Below, one piece after another: positions 52,938 to 64,000 of a stretch of 64,000 nt of DNA. Location of the stretch: the NCBI GenBank assembly GCA_029817715.1, contig JARUPY010000534.1, positions 2,420,501 through 2,484,500 of the forward strand, in the 5' to 3' direction. The stretch's first letter is position 1; each line of letters starts with the position of its first letter. A model generated the notes under the pieces. That model saw nothing but the letters and a program-made list of their open reading frames with translations, did no database searches and had not been told where the DNA came from. This DNA comes from Melastoma dodecandrum. Its lineage: Eukaryota; Streptophyta; Magnoliopsida; Myrtales; Melastomataceae. The translations under genes and the position numbers were made by a program.

Positions 52938-55828
52938 ATGGCAGAAGGTAGGGGAGACGTGGTATTACACATTGGTGGGAAACTAAATTTATCAGGACGG
53001 GTGAGTTATTTAGGTGGGAAAACAGAAACATTCAACAATGTTGATGTTGATAAGATGGGCTATTTCAAAGTTAAAAGTTTTGTGCGAATGTGTGGCTTTG
53101 AGGCGACTAGGATGTGGTTTAAAAAGCCGGGGAAGAGTCTAGCCAAAGGATTGGTTGAATTTTACAGTGATGCACAGTTGGCTGAGTTAGTGAATTTGTT
53201 ATTGCAACATAAATCGATTGATGTGTATGTTGAAGGAGATGAGATACATGAAAGTGACCCCGAGGAATGTTGGGATGTTAGGGAAGTACTAGTAGATGAT
53301 GATTCTGTGCATGATGATATTGGAAATGGAATGAGTGATGTCAATGAGAATTTGAATGAAGCTGCAAATTCTGATTATATTGCTTCTGATGCTGAGATCC
53401 TTGAACATGATGAAGAAGAGGGCGTGTCTACACCTCTGGAAAAGGTTTATGAACCTGAATGTGATCATAGGACTCTTGAGTTTGAAGTTGGGTTGAAATT
53501 CAACAGTTTAGAACAATTTAGAGAAGCTGTTCAGGATTATGGTATTATGAATGGAGTGAATTTGAACTGTCAAGAGTGGATCCGAGGAGGATGGAAGTTA
53601 AATGTGAAGATGGATGTCTGGAGAGTGTATGCAAGTTGGATGCAAAGGGATTTGACTGTTGCTGTCAAAGCTTGTCATTTGGAGCATAAATGCACTAGGG
53701 TGATGAAAAACAGACAAGCTACGGTGAAATGGTTAGCTAGGGAATTCATTCGAATGAATAGGCCCTTGGATACAATGAGAGCTAGGGATGTGATGGTGGA
53801 TTTGATGGAGAAGTATAGCATTCAGGTTAATAAGTTACAAGTATATCGTGCAAAATGGCACGCACAGAGGATTGTCAATGGGACAATTGAGGAGCACTAT
53901 AAGAAAATCCGGTCTTACGTAGCTTACCTTGGCAAGAGGAATCCGGATGGTACTTTCAAGCTTGATTTGGAAGTAACCCCTGGTTTAGGCCTTTTCAACA
54001 CTTTTAAAAGGTTCTACGTAGGGTTCAGTGAGCTTAGGAAAGGTCTCCGACTCGGTTGTAGGAAGATAATTGGATTTGATGGGACTTTTTTAAAGACAAA
54101 CGCTGGAGGCATTTTGTTGTCGGCTGTTGGTAGAGATGGGAACAATCACATGTTCCCTGTTGCTTGGGCAGTTGTGGAGGGTGAGAACACCCAGTCATGG
54201 TTGTGGTTCCTATCGTTGTTATTTCATGACCTAGCTGTGAATGATGGGAATGGATGGACATTTATCAGCGATAAACAAAAGGTAAACATCTTTTTAGTTT
54301 GTTAGCATGTTTTATGTACTATCATTTGTTTGTTAACTAATGTTATGACACAGGGCTTGATAAATGTTGTTGCTGATTTGGCCCCATTGGCTGAGCACAG
54401 AAATTGTGCAAGGCATGTATATGCCAATTGGAAATCCAGCCATCGTGGACAGCTATTGAAGAAATGTTTTTGAACCGCCGTTAAAAGCACACATACAGCA
54501 GCCTATAACAGGGCATTGGATAATATGAGTAAGTTGTCTCCTGCCGCAGCCAAAGATTTTGTGAAACAAGGACCGGAACACTTTTGTAAGGTTAGTAAAT
54601 GGGCGTGTGTTGTCTTTGTTTATTTAGTAAAAGTTGTTATTTAATAAATGCGTGTGGGTTCTCTGTGATGCAGGTCTTCTTTGGTACATCTGTCAAATGT
54701 GATGCAACAGATAACAATTTGTGTGAAACGTTTAATAGTTACATATCTGTTGCAAGGACAAAGCCCATTGTAGACATGCTGGATGATATTAGATGTACTT
54801 TGATGGAAAGAATGTACCACAAGATAAAGTTGTTTGATGATATGGACGATGAAATCTGTCCAGAAATTAGGAAGAAGGTGGAGAAGGTAAAGGTGTCTGC
54901 AGGTTTATGGGTGCCTAGACCGGCTATAGGTGACCTCTTCGAGGTGGTGCGTAGACAAGAGAAATTTGTTGTCGATTTGAGAGGTAGGACTTGTAGTTGT
55001 AGGGAATGGGATTTGTCCGGCATCCCTTGTTGTCATAGCATCGCATGCATGCATTTCATGAAACATGACGTGGACAGTTACGTGGATGACTGTTTTAAGA
55101 AGCCATGTTACATGATGTCTTACATGCATCCACTGACACCAATCGAAGGAGAGACTACCTGGCCAGAAGACACTGGGGAACCAATTCAGCCTCCTCCGTT
55201 CAAGACTAGGCCTGGAGGCCAAAGAAGAATCGAAAGAGGGGACGCGAAGAAGAGCCGAAGAGTTATACGAGATTGTCCAAGAGAGGAGGTGAGATAAAGT
55301 GCAGCCGATGTCAGTTATATGGTCACAACAAAAGAAGTTGTAAGTCAGCCATTCAGCCTCAACCGGATGCTATCACGGCACAGGTAAGTGAAATTCCTTA
55401 ATTGTGTTAGTTCTTTGACATGCTACTTGATTTCATTCGTCATTCTTTGAATGAATTGCATTACTTTTTTGAATTACAGATACCATCTGCAACGGGGACT
55501 GTTGAAAGACCAAGTTCTGTCACGGCCGCCCTGGTAATTGATATCCCTTCATTGTGTTGCTACTTTGTTTCATTCTTCATTGTGCGAATTGCATTGCAAT
55601 TTCCTTTTACAGGTACCATCTGGAAGGGCCACTGCTAGAAGGAGAAGACCAAGAGGAAGCAGGGGAAGAGGAAGGACTAGAAGAGGTACCATTTTCAGTT
55701 CAACAGCCGCCTTCGAAGTTGGAAGCAGCATTCAACCTCAAAGCTCTTACAACATGAGAACTTCTGCAACACAATCATCTTCAGTTGCTGGAGCAAGCAT
55801 GGAAGCCTCGACAAATGCGAATCCTTGA
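52938..55828 (+). pseudogene. MuDR-type transposase with a nonsense codon and a frameshift
   Basis: Five exons: 52938-54281, 54354-54590, 54674-55383, 55480-55533, 55613-55828. Domains: an N-terminal PB1-like module (about residues 8-98), an acidic linker, a MuDR DNA-binding region (about 185-260), the MULE DDE core (IIGFDGTFLKTNAGGILLSA, then FISDKQK at the first splice), a SWIM zinc finger (CSCREWDLSGIPCCH) and a CCHC knuckle (CSRCQLYGHNKRSC), then an Arg/Gly-rich tail. TGA at 54471-54473 stands where Trp is expected in KKxFWxA. One base is missing near 55212, which puts the knuckle out of frame; exon 3 is 710 bases, and 711 would restore phase with the next exon. Non-functional as sequenced. 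Confidence 0.88.
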
Positions 55829-56222
55829 TGGCTGCATATTTATTGTTGTGTTGTACTGCTGTGTTGTACTGTTGTGTTTGACTAGATGGGACTCACCTAT
55901 GTGTTGTTGTTGTGCTTTTTTTTAGCAGATTTGTCAACTTTGTTGTTGTTGGCAGATCCTTTGTCTCGGTGAGACTACTGACCTTTGTAAGTTGATGCTC
56001 CATTTCGAATGAATGTATTACCATTTTACCCTTTTCAAGTTGTTTTACTCATTCTCCAGGTGTCTAAAATCTGATAGAAATCCCAACACAATGATTCAAA
56101 CACAACTCTAATTCAAACACAATCGATCATAATTTCATATTTTGATTACACATCCTGCTAACATACTAAACTACACAACTTCAAACTCAAACCTAACATA
56201 GTAAATTGCTATGACCAATATC
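55829..56222. other. Gap between the two convergent MULE genes
   Basis: About 390 bp of AT-rich, low-complexity sequence where the two transcripts should end. No gene was seen. Confidence 0.5.
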
Positions 56223-56654
56223 CTACTTCAATAATACACAAAATCCTAAAAGTAGACCAACACACACAACTCCAAAAACACTTAATAACACAATAGTCTT
56301 CATATTCTCTTCGACTTTAGCCAAATCTATTTCCACTTTCCTCAAACGTGCTTCCATGCTTAATTTTTCAGAAAATACCTCTTCCATGCTTGATTTCTGA
56401 GCTTCTTCTTCCGCAAACTGCTTCATCAATCGAGGAGTATCGGTCCAAAGAAAAAATCCACACCCTCCATCAATCTTGTATCTACAGCAGCCGAAGAACC
56501 TTCTCCCATTATTCATTTCAGTGTGGGCAGTCCTCGCAATGCAGTCCAGACCGCAAAAGCATTTCACCTTTTTCTTCCTCTCAATGGAGCTTGAACTACC
56601 CATTAAGCTGCTCTCCATTGCGCTGCTTGACCTACTCGTGCGTTTAGTAGACAT
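56223..56654 (-). CDS. GRF zinc-finger protein with coiled coil and C-terminal membrane segment, carried by the MULE
   Basis: 143 residues from MSTKRTSRSSS. A Ser-rich N-terminus leads to a GRF-type zinc finger (CFCGLDCIARTAHTEMNNGR, RRFFGCCRY, GCGFFLW; about residues 31-72). A predicted coiled coil (about 80-120, KLSMEARLRKVEIDLAKVEE) and a final hydrophobic segment (IVLLSVFGVVCVGLLLGFCV) ending four residues later complete it. The ATG at 56654 is preferred to an upstream one at 56675, because CTTTCTTTGCAG just before it looks like the acceptor of a leader intron. GRF fingers bind single-stranded nucleic acid in other proteins, and GRF-plus-membrane-anchor proteins are common and uncharacterised in plants. 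The frame is open while the transposase beside it is broken. Confidence 0.75.
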   Translation of the reverse strand: MSTKRTSRSSSAMESSLMGSSSSIERKKKVKCFCGLDCIARTAHTEMNNGRRFFGCCRYKIDGGCGFFLWTDTPRLMKQFAEEEAQKSSMEEVFSEKLSMEARLRKVEIDLAKVEENMKTIVLLSVFGVVCVGLLLGFCVLLK

Positions 56655-56979
56655 TCCTGCAAAGAAAGACAGCAAATTCGACCTTAATGATATCCTTCAA
56701 AATTTACGAATTCTGGAAATCATCACCATAACCATGAATTCAATCATGCTGACATCAATCTTCAACCATGAATTATTACTATCCAAAAATTCTGGAAATC
56801 ATCACCATCACCCGCCAAGGGAATCACAAACAAGCAGGGAAATCATCACCATCACCGACTGTGGTTAACCTCAAAAGTACCAGCCAGGTTCGCAATGGAA
56901 AGAAGACCAATTTAGTGCCGTCGCTGCGCTTGCCCAGTTAAGGATGCCAACCAGGCCAGTTTGCGACCCGCTTCGCCGA
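56655..56979. other. MULE subterminal region behind the GRF gene
   Basis: Contains a repeated TTCTGGAAATCATCACCAT motif (about 56712 and 56798, with a partial copy near 56840). Probable promoter or leader of the GRF gene. No coding sequence is supported. Confidence 0.5.
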
Positions 56980-57464
56980 GGAACCTTGACGACGCACAGG
57001 AGGACGCTCCACAGGATCCGGCAAAAGCGGCCGCTCCCGAGGAACCGGCAAAAGAGGACGCTCTCGAGGACGGACGCTCCCGAAGATGCTTCAGCCGTGG
57101 GCTGTGATGCTCCGGAGAGGGAAGGTTTGTCTGCCGCCCTAATTTCACAGCCAGCAAGCACGATTTGGGAATTCATGCCCTAATTTCGACTCAACCCCCT
57201 CCCCCGATTGCGAATCAGCCCCGTTTGCGATTTTTTTTTTTCATTTCGTGGCATGTCCACGTGTTATCACGTCAGCGCGACATACGAATTAAACGACAAA
57301 TAAACGCCGTGACCGGGCCACGTAGGACGCCGTTAGAGGTTTAGGGTAACGGAGGTCACATTTGAGATAACGGCCGAAGGTTGGGATGTGTGGTGATATT
57401 ATTCAAAGTTTAGGTTAAATCGGAAAAAAGTTGAAAAGTTCATGATAAATTTGATAATTTGGCC
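56980..57464 (-). repeat. Right terminal inverted repeat of the MULE
   Basis: Reverse complement of 52191-52677 with few differences. Ends AATTTGGCC followed by TATTTTTTT. Confidence 0.9.
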
Positions 57465-57473
57465 TATTTTTTT

Positions 57474-58221
57474 GGCTTGAAATTATGGGAAATTTTTACA
57501 TTGGCCAATTCAATTCAAACCCGGGGGTTGCCTTAGGTTTGACTTTTTATTTATTATTATTCGTATTTACGGGCGCGCGCCATTTCATTTGACTATTGGT
57601 CGGTTTTTTTATTTTCTGAGAAAAACTAGTTAAGAGAGAGAGAGAGAGAGCGCTCTCAGCTCCTCGATGGTGGAACAGTGTATGTATGTCAAATACGGCC
57701 TTCTTCTTCCAGTGCCTTTGGCCGGCACACCTGTCTATTCGAATACTTTAGGGTTGTCCGAAGATGTTGCCATAATTTCTCCGGGGGGAGCTGTCCCCAC
57801 CACTTTCTGACAAAAAATGCCTACTTTTTATCTTTTTGTACGTCTGAGCTCAGCATGTGAACGAGTACGTCTACATTTCTAGAAGGAAGGCCGAGGGGGA
57901 TGGGAGTCGTTGATTGACGGCTTCCTAAGGAAACGAGAGTTCTGTTAATGCTGATTACCCTTTGAGAGGGAAAGGGGGACTGTCTATCTTATCATGAATG
58001 AATTAAGATTAAAAAAAAAAATCAGCATCCCTCTGGATAAAACGCTTATTCCTCCCATTGCTTTGTCCTATTTGTGTTATTTATTTGTATAAAACGCCTT
58101 CCTCATTTGAATGTCTTATTCATAATCGCCCTCACGAGTCCTATCTAAACATCTACATCTAAACACACTAGCTAATGACCAAATTGTTAATTTGTTTCCA
58201 TTGCGTCGAGATTCATTGAGA

Positions 58222-58253
<32 letters not shown>

Positions 58254-59480
58254 ATTACATGAGTGAATGAGATAAATGAGTTACTGTCAAGGGCCATCCA
58301 TCTTAGACTAATAAGCTAAAAGAGGCGGCAGGAGGGCATAGGAGTGTTTGCAAGCCAGAGAATTCATTCAAAGTTAATCAAAAGGGGTCTGAAAAAGGGC
58401 GTGCCTCTTTCAGTTAAATTTGCGCTGGAGGACAGACTGTACTTTGAAATGCACGGGACAGTAGCCATAACAAATTCTCTCAATGATGGAATGAATCGGA
58501 GGATGTTCAATTCCCCTATGTTTTATCTTTAAGAACCCTCCTTTGTCTGTCTCGATAGACTCTGGACACTTTTTCTTTGGTTTGGGGGAAAACAAAATCC
58601 TCCGTCTGTTTTATAGGGGGCTAAAAAAGTTTACAATCACCATTGATTTGCATGGTATAGTCCGAGCCAGCATGAAAGGAAATGTGGGCAGGGGGGCAAT
58701 CGGACGTGATCTTTTATGTGGAGGATATTTATGATTATCATATGAACGTAAAAATCAAAACCTCCCCCGATACACACACGTAAGTAAATATTCATTTGCA
58801 TTTTGTCCCCAAATACTGTCTGTGCACTGGAAACAGATCGGACAGCTGACGTTCACACTCACACGCATAACAGTAATTATAAACTCCAGGTCTAATTATA
58901 ATTTTTGAAAGGGTTTTGTTAAGGAATTTCGAGTAAAGTTATAATTTTAATATATTTTAAAAAACATAATTTATTAACCATATTAAATATAAAAAATACA
59001 AATTAAATTACTTACATCTTCTATTAAGGAAACTAATCAGCAAAATCTCTATTATTATCATTAAATGTAATTTGAAAAATATATAATTTATAAAGTATGA
59101 TTAGATTAGCCCTAAATCCTTCTTGGAACGAGGGAGGGACGAAGAAGGGTCCCCGGGGTGGGATTTTGCTAGGTGAGTTCGTTTGTCTGTGTGTCTGAAC
59201 GACCCCATTTTTCTGGTTTTTCTTACACTTTGACCTTTCAACTATCCATCCCTCCGCCTCTTCAGCCATGGTGGCTCACGCGCATTTCTGAACACCACAA
59301 CCCCCCCGTTTCCCTTCTTCTCCATCCCCCGACTAAAATTCCAAACCCCCTCCCCAAAAAACCAGGAAAATCAATACCCACAACCCCCCCCCCCCCCCCA
59401 CCCGGATCTTGCTGCTTCCCCAGATCGAACCTTGATCCCTTCCCATCCCACCCTTCTTTCTAGATCCGACTCGGGGCAAC
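57474..59480. other. Intergenic region upstream of the CDPK gene
   Basis: No gene was recognised. It holds a GA microsatellite (57634-57650), a GT microsatellite (58225-58253), AT-rich stretches (58900-59100) and a 16-base C tract (59384-59399) in the presumed CDPK leader. TypA-proximal sequence is absent here because the MULE separates the genes. Confidence 0.5.
58225..58253 (+). repeat. GT dinucleotide microsatellite
   Basis: About 14 uninterrupted GT units. Confidence 0.9.
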
Positions 59481-62462
<2,982 letters not shown>

Positions 62463-64000
62463 CCCCGGGTATGTAATGAAGAGAGGGGGGTGATATGGCC
62501 AATCTATCCCGGTGGTCATATTTTGAGTACGATGAACATGAACATGAACAATTGGTGTTGGGGGGGTATTCTTCTCTTCCTTTTGTTCTCCTAACTTGCT
62601 TCTATTTTTAAACACCCCCCAGTTTCTCACTTTTGTTTCCTACTTTAAGAGGAAATAGCATAGGCCCAAGCAAAAAGAACAGGGGGGCCCCTGATTTGAA
62701 CGTCTCCTTGGAAAGGCCATCCCTTTGCTGGTTCATTAGTTGGAAGTCTTTCCTTTTTGGTTTGGGCTGGGGAAAAGAAGGGATTTGAATTGGGATTTGG
62801 TTTGGTCAGGTGGAGAATCTGTAGATTTGTAAATACGACAGATTTGGCATAAACAACTGCTTGTACTCTGTATCCTTCTCCCTTTTTTTTTCTTGCTTGG
62901 TTTTACTTTCAATTATTGGGTTTTGTAATTGAGTCCTTCTCTTCTGATGGGGGGTATTATTTTTGTTGAAGAGCATTAATCGAAATAGTCATTTCATTCG
63001 GGCCTAATTCTCTGTGTGTCCAACCAGCCCCGGCAACTGCCGCAAATCTCACTGTATAGAAGAATGTACGAGAACCATTTTATTACCAAGGCTTGAAAGA
63101 GTTGAGCTGACATCAGGAGGGTGGCGGGGGTGGGTGAGGTGACATTTTTCTAACTGTCCGTGACAAGAATGAAAGGGGTGGTCCATCCCTTTTGGTATTT
63201 TTTTTAACAGATTTTTTACCGAACCCCAAATTAATACGCAGATGGTTGCTAAAACGCAATCCTTTTGTTCATGAGGCTTAGCCTCGTACTTATCTCATGG
63301 ATAACGTCCGTCACCGGGTGAAAGAACTCGATGATGTCAGAGACAAGAATTTTTTTTTTCTTTTTGGTTTCATCTTATTATTTTTTCTTCAGCATTCGTC
63401 ATTGCGATTCTTCTTTGTGGCTCCCCCTCCCCCTCTCACACTCACTAATCATACACGTGGCGCCTTCATGTCCTGCCAGATTTTAACGAAAACCAAATAT
63501 TGACACTACCGATGATGATTGAGTCGATGGGGAAAAGGAATGCCTTGATTTAACCGTGCAAGTAAAAAGCTCCTCAAACCAGAAGTTATGGGTCTCAAAC
63601 ACGTCAATTTTCTTTCTCTCCTTCTAATCTTCTCATGCAATCAATAATAGGAAAAACTCCAAATTGTTCCTCCTTCGATTGTCTGTCGCAGTAAAAGTTA
63701 CAAAAAGAAAGGTGACACACGACTCTTTTGGGAAAAATAGTAGCAAAGTTTTATTGGATTATGGAAATCAATGGAGACGTGATGGACAAATAGTTGCAGA
63801 AATCAATGGATACATGACATTTGGCGGGTTGGGGGGGGGTCGTGAGGTTTGCAGAAGGGAAGTTCAGCAGGTCACCGTGTAATATCATTGCGTTTGATTG
63901 TCCATCGGGGATTGACGAGACATTGAAACCGTGAAGGGGTCTTGAGTACATCGTGGCAACGCCGAATACGTCTGCCGCAAGAAAACATTTTTTTTTTTGG
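62463..64000. other. 3' region of the CDPK gene and following intergenic DNA
   Basis: The first several hundred bases are probably the CDPK 3' untranslated region. No further gene was recognised; short frames are AT- or poly-T-driven. The window ends in poly-T. Confidence 0.5.

Larger units (their letters stand above)
52191..57464. mobile_element. Mutator-like element (MULE), 5,274 bp, with long TIRs
   Basis: Terminal inverted repeats of about 487 bp (52191-52677 and 56980-57464) start GGCCAAATTATCAAATTTATC. The element is flanked by a perfect 9-bp duplication TATTTTTTT (52182-52190 and 57465-57473), the Mutator footprint. It encodes a MuDR-type transposase (+, now broken) and, converging on it, a GRF zinc-finger/membrane protein (-, open). 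Few differences are seen between the TIRs, so it is fairly young. It sits between TypA and the CDPK gene. Confidence 0.93.

Overview
This is nuclear DNA of a flowering plant. The evidence is split genes with GT-AG introns, plant-only gene families (a CYP86 P450, a SABATH methyltransferase, a remorin, a calcium-dependent protein kinase, an arginine-rich tandem CCCH zinc-finger protein, a plastid TypA GTPase), Tat-lineage Ty3/gypsy retrotransposons, a Mutator-like element and a plastid-tRNA fossil. The species cannot be fixed from the sequence. Several coding exons are strongly GC-rich and several promoters carry long poly-G or poly-C tracts.

Layout. 1-6.1 kb is a compact gene island: a CYP86B1-like fatty-acid hydroxylase (+), a small probable plastid protein of the DUF7734 type hidden on the minus strand (two exons), and a SABATH carboxyl methyltransferase (+). 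6.27-32.24 kb holds two complete, related 13-kb LTR retrotransposons in the same (minus) orientation. Each has its own 5-bp target-site duplication, and 76 bp of sequence (TSD copies included) lies between them. 34.4-37.4 kb is an intronless-CDS RR-TZF zinc-finger gene (-). 38.26-39.34 kb is an array of short near-perfect palindromes. 41.3-42.2 kb is a group-4 remorin (+). 42.2-47.1 kb is repeat-rich: an AT-rich zone, a long-TIR MITE, a solo LTR related to the big elements and a dead copy of plastid trnI-CAU. 47.1-51.7 kb is a 14-exon plastid TypA/SVR3 gene (+). 52.19-57.46 kb is a Mutator-like element with 485-bp terminal inverted repeats, a broken transposase gene and an intact convergent GRF zinc-finger/membrane-protein gene. 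59.5-62.5 kb is an 8-exon group III CDPK (+).

The most unusual system is inside the two LTR elements. Besides gag and pol, each carries a separate six-exon gene on the opposite strand. It has a TATA box just inside the LTR, a poly(A) signal, and a product of about 940-970 residues combining a plant mobile domain (PMD), a basic Ser/Pro/Ala linker and a conserved C-terminal coiled coil. The two copies are broken in complementary ways. The young element (one mismatch seen between its 972-bp LTRs) keeps open gag and pol but has a nonsense codon in the PMD gene. The older element keeps the PMD gene open but has nonsense codons in gag and pol.

The host genes do not form one pathway. The zinc-finger gene, remorin and CDPK do recall a gene neighbourhood known in Arabidopsis (CPK14, remorin 4.2, OXS2/C3H30), which suggests ancestral synteny later inflated by transposons.
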